Part shown: piece by piece, positions 50,301 to 59,352 of the stretch | Layout of the letters: every line of letters starts with the position of its first letter | How positions within the stretch are numbered: the stretch's first letter is position 1 | NCBI RefSeq assembly: GCF_000003815.2 | Contig: NC_049979.1 | Location: forward strand, 10,382,818-10,446,817 | DNA: 64,000 bases | Reading direction: 5' to 3' | Source of the DNA: Branchiostoma floridae | Taxonomy: Eukaryota; Chordata; Leptocardii; Amphioxiformes; Branchiostomatidae | The notes under the pieces: model-generated | The model's database searches: none | What the model was told of the DNA's origin: nothing | The model's input: the letters and a program-made list of their open reading frames with translations, nothing else | Translations under genes and position numbers: made by a program

Positions 50301-53300
50301 CAAAAATCTTGGAGGTTTGTATATGTCCCTCCAACAAGCTATACCTGAAAGTTTCAGATCTATTATAGTATTGTGTTTTATAGATATGGACAGACTGCAT
50401 TATTGTTGTCCCTCCCTAATTACCGGCTTGTACCAGTCTGTCTGGTGCTAACTACATGGAGGTCCATTGCAGTACCAACTCTATATGCTAGGTGGCAGTC
50501 ATCCCTTGAAGGATGGTCATTCAGGAAACTTGACTTGAGATCAATTTAGCAAATTTTCGCTAAATCATGTTGTGGCTTTTCTGTACTATCTAATGCGGAC
50601 TAATAGTCCTTTACAGTTCACTAAGAGTGATTAACAATACAATATTTTCTGCGGCTATAAAGGACCCTGCCCAGTCAGCGGAGTTTCATCCCAATGGGAC
50701 AGTTGTGGCCATCGGACTGCAGTCTGGCCGCTGGCTGGTGCTGGACACGTCCAGCAAAGACCTGGTGACGGTGCACACCGACGGGAACGAGCAGCATGAC
50801 TGTGTACGCTACTCGCCTGGTAGGGATTCATCATCTGTATTACCTAGCAAGGCTGCCACCTGGTGCAGCAAAAAAATTGAATGTTATTGCATTCTTGCAA
50901 TGAAGATCTGAATTATACTGCATTTTTCATCAGCATAACATGAAGGATTGTGGAAATAATTTTAGATAAACAATGAATGATGTTTTTCACGTGAGTATCC
51001 TGTACATTTACATTTGTATACTGTTAGTTGAGATTATATATCTTCATACCTCGCTGCACACAGATGGGAACTTCCTGGCTGTCGGGTCTCACGACAATAT
51101 CATCTACCTGTACTCTGTGACTGAGGAGGGCAGAAAGTACAGCAGGGTTGGCAAACTCACCGTGAGTAAAGTCCTATGTGTTCCGCATGGGTTGAACATG
51201 GTGATCCTCAGAGGTGCTGAAGAGAAGAACACTGCTATCTGTTTGTCACAAATTTTATATCTATTGTATACCTTGTGGTGCTCATCATTAATACCTTATG
51301 GCATTACAAATTTGTAATTTAGATAAGGACAAACAATAGTATAATGAAGAAAAAAACTGTTAAACAATGATAACAAACAATACAAAAACTGAAGAAATCA
51401 TGACTCTATTGATATATAGAATAGGAAATTGGATTTTAGGTTAGTTTTCTGTATCAAAATAAAGAGTATTCACATTTTATCCTGAAGGAAGTCAAAGTCA
51501 ATGTTCTTTCCCGCGCCTGATGGCGCATAGTGCGGCGCCCATCTCTATTTCAGTAGCCCTGGGCCACACAACTTCGTACAATCACTACAGCAGGGGGTTA
51601 GTCCACTGGTAGCGGCGTGTGTTCAACTTCCATACTCTTTCCCGAATGCTGAGTGCTAAGCAGAGAAAGCAGCATGTACCATTTTTAAAGCCTTTGGTAT
51701 GACTCGGCCGGGGATTAAACTCACGACCTTCCGAATGTAAGGCGAACAATCTACCCACTCGGCCATTGCACTGAAGGAAGGCTTAACCTAAAACACAGCA
51801 GATTCCCTAAAAATTACACCACCATCATTAAAGTAAGCTTGACCTGATATGATGTTCCATTGCCTTACACAGGGACACTCCAGCTTTGTAACCCATCTAG
51901 ACTGGTCCAGCGACAGCCAGTACATCAGGAGCAACTCAGGGGACTACGAGATTTTGTATTGTAAGAAAATACTTTTATTCTTCAGTTTGTAATTTTTTTA
52001 ATGAAGATTGTCAATTCCTTGCTTTAACATAAAAATCTTGACCAATCCCATTTTGATGTTACTTTTTTAGCCCAGATGTATTTTTTAGCCCTAAATTGTA
52101 TATCAAGGAGAAGTGGCTTATTCCGAACCATTCACTGCACAGTGTTGGTCAATTAGGCTTTTTAGCCCTAGAGGGCATTGAAATCTACAGGTCAGTTTAA
52201 GTACCAGTTTAAGACAGGTCATCAAGGTCTCTATACCATAAAAAGTGCACACCTTCACAATGTGTGAACCATATTGTTTGCCATGTAGGGAGCGCTGCCA
52301 TGTGTCGCCAGGTACCTGCTGCAGCCTCTCTACGAGATGTGGAGTGGGCCACAGCCACGTGTACTCTCAACTTCCAGGTCTTTGGTGAGGGCTCATTCAC
52401 TCATTCTCTCTGCTCTATTTCTGTACACAAAGTAAGTGCTTACCAATCAAGTTGAAATGTCCTGAAACCGATATATAAGTCACATGACCTGAACGTAGCT
52501 GTGACAACAGCAATGTTGTTGAACTTGTCATGTCAATACGAATCAAATTTGACCTGTCAGTTCAAATCACAGAATTGACTGACAAGTCATTGAAATGTTT
52601 GCAGCAGAATAAAATAGGGCTGCATGTGTACCAAAGCAGATTATGTTCAAATGTTGAATGTTGTTTTCCCCAGGCATGTGGCCCGAGGGTTCAGATGGCA
52701 CCGACATCAACGGCTCTGCCTGCTCCAAGTCTGGCAAGCTGCTGGCCAACGCTGACGACTTTGGGAAGGTCAATCTGTTTAAGTACCCCTGCTGCCAGCC
52801 ACGGGTGAGTCTGCTAGAAGGAGCATTTAACACATTCAGCAAACAAACAAACTCATTATAAAACTGCTCATAATAACCTTATTTGTACCATTCAAAATTG
52901 TATAGCAAGTCACAATTTAGACTCTCAAAAATTAGAATAGAAGTGTTTACCAAAATGTAACATTAGTTACAGGTACTGTTACAGAGGTCTTGAACAATTG
53001 AACAGACAACTTGTGGACTTCAATGACGACAAAACATAAATGTTTATTTAGACCTCAGTTATCTTATGTAGAGAGTCCTGCTTTTTAGAGGATCTCAAAT
53101 TTTGAAAAATGGTGCTGATTTCAATGACCATAGTACAATGTTTTCACTTTTTTCCATATTTGCTGTAGGAATACTAGTAAGACATTCTAGTAGCAAAATA
53201 AGTTATTATAAGTGATTATACAAGTCTATTTGGGTTCAGAATAATGAATAAATGTCCCCAGCACGGAACTTTTTAATTGCATAGGTTTGATGTACGTTTC

Positions 53301-53500
53301 CCTTGATGCATACTTTTTCCCACTAGCAGTAAAATCTCCATCCTAATGCATCGTGGCTCTCTGTTTTCCAGTCTCCCTCCCACAGCTACCCTGGCCACAG
53401 CAGTCATGTGACCACAGTGGACTTCCTCCATGATGACAGCACTCTGCTGTCCACTGGGGGAAAGGACAATAGCATCTTCCAGTGGAAGGTCGTGGCTTAG
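21312..53500 (+). CDS. EML: EML1/2/4-type microtubule-associated protein
   Basis: EMLs bind microtubules through a trimerising coiled coil and a tandem beta-propeller (TAPE). Exons: 21312-21324 (likely first), 31283-31447, 38182-38401, 39074-39184, 40010-40081, 41833-41864, 43004-43131, one mostly in the N gap ending at 44401, 44848-44917, 45911-45970 (cassette), 46612-46713, 47188-47292, 48083-48217, 48766-48865, 49221-49378, 49672-49797, 50183-50314, 50663-50819, 51064-51161, 51873-51960, 52289-52384, 52674-52804, 53372-53500. Every junction agrees in phase. The exon at 31283 is the coiled coil (TLEQRVQLQEDEIQLLKSAL). Exons 38182-41864 are a Ser/Pro-rich basic linker. Exon 43004 opens the HELP motif (VRMFLRGRPITMYMP). 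Propeller hallmarks include GHNDDVK, TCGKSHICFWTLE, SGGGKDRKLIAW, HTDELWGLAAHP, HTDGNEQ, NSGDYEILYW, WPEGSDGTDIN and the final STGGKDNSIFQWK. Length is about 860 residues. GKGTNRIS resembles EML1/2 more than EML4. Confidence 0.92.
22715..22800 (-). repeat. tRNA-derived SINE head relic
   Basis: On the minus strand GGTTCGAATC (22726-22735) matches the pol III B box almost perfectly. It is preceded, in that reading, by tRNA-like sequence. There is no intact cloverleaf, so it is a SINE or tRNA pseudogene relic, not a tRNA gene. Confidence 0.5.
26276..26338. repeat. (TG)n microsatellite
   Basis: An interrupted TG tract inside the fold-back loop. Confidence 0.9.
26608..26707. other. Assembly gap of 100 N
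   Basis: Exactly 100 Ns, the conventional filler for a gap of unknown size. It lies between the arms of the inverted repeat, which probably caused it. Confidence 0.98.
26708..26765 (-). repeat. tRNA-derived SINE head relic beside gap
   Basis: On the minus strand GGGTTCAAATCC (complement of 26723-26734) fits the B-box pattern GWTCRANNC. The sequence continues with AAAGCATTTACTC in tRNA-like spacing. It is truncated by the gap. Confidence 0.5.
28803..28827. repeat. (TG)n microsatellite
   Basis: About twelve TG units followed by a G-rich stretch. Confidence 0.85.
29495..29560 (+). CDS. EML: Candidate EML cassette exon (66 nt, phase 1-1)
   Basis: A GC-richer island in an AT-rich intron. It has an acceptor TGGTCCTGTAG and a donor CTAT|GTAATT. 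In the frame needed by its neighbours it is open and would encode ADSKPMEMEPASAADETSSQ plus two residues. The length is a multiple of three. No homologue is recalled and the donor is weak. Confidence 0.3.
30618..30665 (+). CDS. EML: Candidate EML cassette exon (48 nt, phase 1-1)
   Basis: Another GC-rich island with a pyrimidine-rich upstream tract (CCATTTCCTTCCCGTGGAAG) and donor ACAA|GTATAC. In phase 1 it would encode QDGDKQPAGPPGGAT and neighbouring residues in frame with both flanking EML exons. Support is phase and composition only. Confidence 0.28.
31448..38181 (+). other. EML intron (6.7 kb) before linker exons
   Basis: No independent gene recognised. It holds one possible alternative first exon at 33889-33980. 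Other open frames (up to 131 codons on the minus strand near 32.3-32.7 kb) show no family signature. Confidence 0.5.
33889..33980 (+). CDS. EML: Possible alternative EML first exon
   Basis: GCCATGG is a strong start context. Thirty codons follow, acidic and Ser/Thr-rich (MVPSLEGGGDTESDTEPSVT...), to AACAG|GTCATT in phase 2. That phase fits only the linker exons at 39074, 40010 or 41833. The donor is weak and no homologue is known, so this is a lead rather than a call. Confidence 0.22.
38549..38722. mobile_element. 174-bp hairpin (palindromic MITE) in EML intron
   Basis: The left half reads AGCCTGGATTTCAGGCTG ... CCCCTTGGCTCTAAGGCC AACATG ... CCAAGGAAGTTT. The right half is its imperfect reverse complement (AAACTTTCCTTGG ... 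GTTGGACCTCGAGCCAAGG ... TCTGGCATCCAGGCC). The loop is about 15 bp. Nearly the whole element pairs with itself, as in a MITE. Confidence 0.7.
41285..41327. repeat. Two-copy tandem repeat, 20-bp unit
   Basis: AGTGCTATGAACCAAATCAT occurs twice with one or two bases between copies, in an EML intron. Confidence 0.85.
42485..42521 (+). CDS. EML: Alternative EML first exon (coiled-coil-less isoform)
   Basis: AAGATGG opens MAGKKKQIELRK and ends AAAG|GTGAAC in phase 1. It splices in frame to the HELP exon at 43004 (phase 1), giving RK-EEGAVRMFLRGRP. This mirrors the known short vertebrate EML2 form, in which a brief unique N-terminus runs directly into the HELP motif. No acceptor in matching phase lies just before it, so an internal promoter is the simplest reading. 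Confidence 0.6.
44155..44310. other. Assembly gap (156 N) hiding start of an EML exon
   Basis: The Ns remove the acceptor and about 20 codons of the HELP/propeller exon that resumes at 44311 (VYFVAAVVVLYNVDEQ). Family alignment predicts a segment of YGYRGRDCR type in the gap. Confidence 0.95.
44560..44630 (-). repeat. tRNA-derived SINE head relic
   Basis: On the minus strand AGTTCAATCC (44580-44589) is B-box-like, within tRNA-like text. It is decayed, with no cloverleaf. Confidence 0.4.
45911..45970 (+). CDS. EML: 60-nt in-frame EML cassette exon
   Basis: A clear acceptor (TAACTTTCAG) and donor (AGG|GTGAGT) bound 20 codons, LDTYKNVDSFYNKDVEFWYR, phase 0 at both ends. It is inserted between RDGE and AHVRVWDS, where vertebrate EMLs have only a short DGK-x-L-x-PHVRIWDS loop. 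Skipping it leaves an in-frame, family-like protein. It is probably alternatively spliced and adds an aromatic/acidic loop to the first propeller. Confidence 0.7.
47960..48040 (-). repeat. tRNA-derived SINE head relic
   Basis: On the minus strand the text GGTTAGCAACC ... GAAGTTTCAATCC keeps A-box-like and B-box-like spacing. The copy is decayed. Confidence 0.45.
51492..51770 (-). mobile_element. Intact-looking tRNA-derived SINE with 10-bp TSD
   Basis: The element is bounded by exact CTGAAGGAAG direct repeats at 51482-51491 and 51771-51780. Read on the minus strand it starts TGCAATGGCCGAGTGGG; TGGCCGAGTGGG is a perfect A box (TRGCNNAGYNGG). A degenerate B box GAGTTTAATCC follows. The remaining 200 bp is a non-tRNA body. 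The 279-bp length and target duplication mark a recent retroposition into this EML intron. Confidence 0.85.
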
Positions 53501-54155
53501 TCCAGACGATAGCCATTCAAGTCAAGACCTTCTTGTATTATGTCAAAAGGATGCAGAAAATGACCACAAGAGCTATTAAGGGCACTCCTGTCATACCCAC
53601 CATTCTTACTAATATATAACTATTGTTGAACACTGAACTCAAGGATTAAAGTTACTATTCTACTCTTTCACACAACTTCCAGCTACATTTTGCTTCTTGA
53701 AGGCAACACTTTTGTAAACTTGAGGCATGAGGTATGTCGCCATGTTGTGTCTCTTTATGTCTATTTAACTGAAGAAAAGATGCAATACCCAAGGCATTTG
53801 TACACAAATGTGCTTTTAAGAGATGCAGTACATATACAGATGTATGCATCAGTGCTGTGTGTACTAACCTATTTACGGTGCTACTTGTGGAGCTATCCGT
53901 GAATCCAGTGCTTGTGAAGTACATAGCTTCTTCACTTTTGTGTACATCTTCATTTTGCAATATTAGGTGTATTATACTATTTATAGTACTGAAGGACACT
54001 ATAATAAGTACATTGCACATGCAAAGGGTTTATTACCAGGTGGCTCAACATGGCAAAGTGAAAGACAGATATGTTGCACACATTTATAATGTGGTTAAGA
54101 ATTCAAACAACATAGTGGCAGACCTGTTGCAATGTATTGTGTACTACTGAATAAA
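53501..54155 (+). other. EML: EML 3' UTR with poly(A) signal at 54150
   Basis: AATAAA at 54150-54155 is the first good signal after the stop at 53500, giving a 3' UTR of about 670 bases. Confidence 0.6.
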
Positions 54156-54175
54156 ATGCAGTAACCTGTTGAGAC

Positions 54176-55630
54176 TGCAGTGAGCTTGTACATGTAGTTG
54201 ATAGGCATTGTTATGTGTACCACCTTCCTGTTCAGTCTACTTCTACCCAAACTTTGAAAGACTTTGCTACAGTCTGACTTGATATGTTGGATTTTATGAA
54301 TGAGCTACAATATGTAGACAAGGTAGTGATTCACTGACCTCAGAATATACTAACCCTAAGCAATTATTAAAGAATTTGTTGGCAAGGCAGTATTGTGGGA
54401 AAGTTGCTTGTGTAGTATTGATGAGCAGACTGGTGTGTCGTACAATACCTGCAGTCCAGGCATGGTGCTGCTGCTGCTTTGTATCTGTTGCCTTTATGGT
54501 CGACTTTTATAAATGAAAAAAACATGAGGTAAAAAGTGAAGTGTGGTATATGGAAAGTGAGGTTATGGGTTATGATAGGTGTGGAAACAATGCACAGAAA
54601 GTGGGTCCATTTCATCAGTTCTACTAGATACAGTGTGATGGTGGTTCAGCACCAGGGAGAGTGTGTGAACTTGGCTTTATGCTAAGATCTCATGAGTCCT
54701 CAATCCTACTTTTGAGAAACTAAATTGGACAGCTATGTGCAATATATGTAAAGGTTTACAAACAGCTGTGCAAAGTTTTGTTGTGCTACTTTTTTTTTCA
54801 AGATACAAGCATGATGCTTATCATGAATATGATGTGTTTTCAGCAAACCACCTATACTCGATTAATCATTTGTGTCCAGCAACATTTTCATATTTTTTTA
54901 CATAGACATTTACTGTGACTGTCTTGCAACAATTGTGCATTTCTGTAGAAAGGATAGAAATTATGTGTAGCAAGATGTTTCTAACTGAATGATAACAGGT
55001 GAGCATCTTCAACATCACAACACTAGACACAATATGCCTATGCTCCTTCTTAAATACGTCTTAGCATGAAAGTTCACCTGTGTTGGTAAACTGCATTATA
55101 GACTGAAGACTAAACTTAGCAAAACCACCACCAGAATGAATTGAAACTTACCACAGAGTTTTTGGGGTTAGTCCCAGTTCCTTCAAGTGTTGGTTTCGTA
55201 AAGTTTAATCTTTTGTTTCATGTCAGTCGGGTATGAGTGAATGAATGGAATGGGCCCACTGCTCATGTGCCTACTACACTCTGGTGCTGTGGTGGAACCT
55301 GTCAGTTAAGCTCACTACCAACAATGTTGGTATATGTGGAAACATCTGTGATCAGATCGGAGGAAGACTTTTGTATGGTATTTATTGAAGAAAGATGTAC
55401 CTTTCAATTAAAAAAGAAATGCTTTCCTACTTTCGTTTAATGAGATGGTCATTTTTTTCCAGAATTCTACCTGATAGCTGCACTTGTTGCTCATTGCATA
55501 GATTAGAAGAGTGATACAGTAGAAGCCATTTTATTGTACACCCCATATGCCAGTGTATTTCTGCAATTATCTGCTTGGTGCAAAAATGCGAAGTTTTTAT
55601 CCAGCTGGACCGCATCGGTTTGGGATCCTA
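54176..55630. other. Intergenic region without a recognised gene
   Basis: Open frames are short and unremarkable on both strands. No repeat structure was noted before the LINE target site at 55631. Confidence 0.45.
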
Positions 55631-55640
55631 TGCAATTAAC

Positions 55641-56523
55641 AAAAAAAAAAACCAATCTTTATTGACACGACAAAAGTACAGCGACTTTCGTAAGGTCTAC
55701 ATGTATAACAACTACTTACAGTACAACTAAACACACATATATGGATATCTATAGGTATGATTAAATCAACATATAGGGTCTAGCATGTCATTAACACTAT
55801 TAGTTCTACGGTATAAACATTCGTGGATATATTTGCCTACTTGTACACAGTGAGGGTTATCGCCTCCCAGAATGTATTTGAATTTATCTATCGAACAGAG
55901 AGTAGCAAATTCTTTAGAACAAGCGGAAAGTAATGTGAACAGCTCTGTGCGTTTATCATTATATCGAGAACAATCCATAACAAAGTGACGTTCGTCTTCG
56001 ATCTCATTTGGGCAAAATGGACAAAACCTCTGGTCACGGGGAATTTTAGTATATCTTCCGGCTTCTATATTTAGTTTGTGACTACTGATTCTCATCTTTG
56101 TAATTGCTCTACGAAGTTCGAAACTGTGTACATTCGAAAGATACTTCTTTTGTCCGTATCTTTCCTTTAGCGTAGAATAAATGCAAAGTTTTGGGTTATT
56201 CTGGATAGAAGAATGCCATTCTTGTATGTATATATCCTGTAAACGGAGTCGTAATTGGTCGGTTAGCATATTAACATGATACAACCTCGGGTTTGTCCAT
56301 ACATACCCAAAACCATTATAGTTGAGAATGTCAGTTACGTGATTTGTCCAGTCGTATTCGCCGGAAAGTAAAACATCATATGCTTCATGTAGTAAAGAAT
56401 CTTCGGGTAAGTTTGCTAGACGGTGCCAGTATTTGATTAATTGTATCTCAGCATTGATCGAAATGGGAAAGGTTCCTAACTCACCACGGATGCCGTCATT
56501 TGATGATTTCGAAGTTTGGGTTG
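55641..56523 (-). mobile_element. 5'-truncated LINE with 10-bp TSD
   Basis: TGCAATTAAC flanks the element exactly (55631-55640 and 56524-56533). The minus strand is open from the 5' edge (QTSKSSNDGIRGELGTFP) to a stop at 55766, about 250 residues. It encodes the C-terminal part of a non-LTR reverse transcriptase with the terminal zinc motif CPFC-x8-HFVMDC (CX2CX8HX4C). About 115 bases of 3' UTR follow, with AATAAA and then a run of 11 T on the coding strand at the insertion junction. The catalytic domain and endonuclease are missing by 5' truncation, so it cannot move by itself. The intact frame suggests a young insertion. The exact clade is not assigned. Confidence 0.85.
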
Positions 56524-57308
56524 TGCAATTAACTAGCTTCTACAGTATGTGTTACTAAGGTACCGATGGAACCATAGCAAACATCTAGCGATTCCCAGGA
56601 ATACTGCACAAGGTACTCTCCTGAACAAGATTGAGTTAATGAGGTATAGGTACTTTTAGACCATGTTCATTCTAGGCTCTGCAAATTATTCACCCAGGCA
56701 TGAGATTCATCCTGATTTGTGATGCCAAATTCACCTCAGGAGGTTGATTTGATGGATCCAGCTTAACCCCCATTGGAGCAAGATTCAGACAGTCATACCT
56801 GGCTTTGAAAATTGGGATCAATCCCGTGCCTTGGTGAATCCAGATTTGCAAAACCTGAATGAATTGGGTCCTAACGACTATTTTTAGCTCTAAGTGCAAC
56901 TCTGTAAGCCATGTTGTCATATCTTAAATGTTTTGAAAGCTAGCGTATGTCACCAGGGAGGAAGTCATAAAATATTAACAAGTCTTGATTAACGTGCAGC
57001 TTGTAATGGCTTGGAAAATGCCACGATTAACCCTGGGGGGTTTCTCAATGCCTCACAAAAGCGGACGTTGCTCCATTTAACAATGGCTTTTGAATAGCTA
57101 ACGATGTTCACAAATCCCAAGGCAGACATAAGATACTTCTCTGAGATAGATGAAGATATGACATCAGTGATCACTAAAGTGCTTGACACCACCACCTACA
57201 TTATGACAGTTTTCATCAATAAACAATACATGATGAATAGAGTATTTTCCATCAAAGGAATTGTGGGATAGTGCCTGGTTGGTAGGACAATCCCTTGTGG
57301 ATACACCG

Positions 57309-57340
57309 GGATCCTATATATATTATATATATTTAGGACC
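57309..57340. repeat. 32-bp AT-rich near-palindrome
   Basis: GGATCCTATATATATT followed by its imperfect reverse complement ATATATATTTAGGACC. It lies about 210 bases before the coiled-coil ORF and contains TATATATA, so it could also act as a TATA element. Confidence 0.6.
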
Positions 57341-57549
57341 CTTTGTCACCAACACAAGGAACATTGTCTCAAGCCATCAGTGAAATCTTTACTTTATTGC
57401 AAAGGCACAATGCCCTGCCCGATTCTTTGTGCACAAAAGACTTGTGACATTCAGAGGTACTAGCAGGACAAGGAGTATAGGTTTAGAATCAATTGACAAT
57501 CTGGTAAAGTGCCCTCAGTTCAGTAGCAGTTACAGTCGTCGTAGTTTTG

Positions 57550-58005
57550 ATGGCAGGCAGATACAGAGATGGGTCAGGAGGAATTTACGACGCTGCCATC
57601 TCACGCTCGTTGCAGGACTTGGAAGTCAGAGGATACAAGAAAGTCCGTCAGCAGAACAAGTTTGTTTCCTTGAAGCTGCAGGAGGAGCTTCAGGACATCG
57701 ACAAGGAGCAGACAAAATGGCTGCAGAAGCTGAAGGTCATGCAGCAGAAGATAGCCGACAGGAGGGACGAGCTGGCAAAGATACGAGGGAAGGAAGTACA
57801 GAATCAGAGGTCTAAGTCAGAGAATGCAGTCAGAGATGACTGTGAGAACACACCCAGCACTAAATCAGGAACCAGAAGTGCAGATTTGGTCCACTGTTTT
57901 GAGGGGCAGAGAAGCTATCCACTGCGACACTGGTGCGTCATGTCACCGGTGGGAGGAACTCCTGTCAGCAGGCAGTTAAAGGTGTGTCGAACCCACTTTA
58001 GATAG
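57550..58005 (+). CDS. Small coiled-coil protein of unknown function
   Basis: A single open frame of 151 residues starting MAGRYRDGSGGIYDAAISRS. Residues about 18-82 are strongly helical and charged with heptad-like spacing (LKLQEELQDIDKEQTKWL, MQQKIADRRDELAKIRG). The C-terminal half is polar and then rich in His, Cys and Arg, with no domain recognised. The N-terminal layout (DLE..., Lys/Gln-rich helix, EQ...L.KL) faintly recalls the vertebrate CCDC190 N-terminus, but this is a weak impression. The start at 57550 is the first ATG of the frame. Composition over the coiled coil is GC-richer than its surroundings, supporting coding; the C-terminal tail is less convincing and may be spliced differently. 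Confidence 0.55.
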   Translation: MAGRYRDGSGGIYDAAISRSLQDLEVRGYKKVRQQNKFVSLKLQEELQDIDKEQTKWLQKLKVMQQKIADRRDELAKIRGKEVQNQRSKSENAVRDDCENTPSTKSGTRSADLVHCFEGQRSYPLRHWCVMSPVGGTPVSRQLKVCRTHFR

Positions 58006-58753
58006 CTTCAACACAGATGTACACTCCTGGGATACAACAGAGCCACCGACCGCTCTGCCTGGTGAAGCTAGTGCTACCTTCTGTTAGCAAAATAGGATCT
58101 GAAGCTGAAACAAACCATGTATCCAGAGCTATTTCCACATCCCTTCATACCAGTTCTAACCTGCTACAGGGCAACATTGGACTGTATCTGCTGAACACAT
58201 AGTGCCAGAAGTCTTAATCAGGATTGCCAAAAAACAACGGACAAGCTGATAGAGATTGTATCAGCTCAGGATTTTCATCATCCTTAAAGAGAACATCAAA
58301 CCTAGGGAATACTTCCATCTAACACTTTCTCAAAGGACCACGATGAGGGAGACTACATGAGGAATGAAGGACTACATGTAAGTGACTGTACTACAGCAAG
58401 ACATTCCTACCAGGTGTCAGATGACTGATTTGGCCTGTGTAATGTGCACAATTATTGCTGATAGAACTTGTGTCAAGGAAATCATGAGAGTGATAAAAGC
58501 AGATGTGCTTAAAAACAAACAAACATACCAAACATGTTGTTGTATATGTTTCTGTAACAACACATTTAGAATTTTGTAATTCTTGCACAGGTGAAACTAA
58601 ATTAACACTTGTAAATCAAAATATGTAAGTTAAATCTTTTGTCGTTTTGTATGACAAGTGTTGTGACCTACAGGCTTGAAAAAAAATTTATTTCAACTTA
58701 AAGAATGAAATTTCTTGTGTCCGTCTCCCGTCATAAGTATTGATAAGAATCTT

Positions 58754-58759
58754 TATTGC
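58754..58759 (-). terminator. CCS: Poly(A) signal of CCS (minus strand)
   Basis: TTTATT on the plus strand is AATAAA on the minus strand, 594 bases after the CCS stop. A second copy lies near 58688. Confidence 0.4.
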
Positions 58760-59352
58760 CATGGAAGTATAATTTACTTCATCATCATTGACTTGACCAT
58801 ACACAATGTTATAGTAGCATACTAAGGCATAATAAGACATTTGAGGCATCTTACAATTTGTTTACATGAATAAAAGATATGATCAAAACATAGTATGTAC
58901 AATCAAACACATTATATGTGGTATTCTTTTTCAATGTAAAGTAGTACAGACAGTAACACTGACTTTACACTTTATGTAAAGTGAGTAGGTACTGATTCAG
59001 ATGTCAACTGAAATTGTGCTAATCTCATCTAGCTATAGTCTTCTTTCAATAGGACTAGAAAGTGTTCAAAAGGATCCATCATATTCATTCCACAATTTTT
59101 CTACTTTTAGAAGCTTTTTCTTAGTTCATATTTAGTCTGTGTGACACAAACTCTGCTGTCCAGGGCTGTATCTGGCCCCTCCCTGCCAGATGTTGGGTGG
59201 GCTGCTTTGAGCAAGATTCAATCAGGCTAGTTCACTTTCATCTATCCAGTAAATAGTGTGTTTTATCTTGATGTTTCTTGTCTTGGAAAATTATCCGTCA
59301 GCACAAGCATACAATTGCTCCTTGGTAAATGTGACCTTTGTGTCTGCTGGAT

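Noticed and set aside
57429-57815. 128-codon plus-strand frame overlapping the coiled-coil ORF
   Set aside because: Arg/Ser-rich shadow of the 57550 frame, which has the regular helical pattern.
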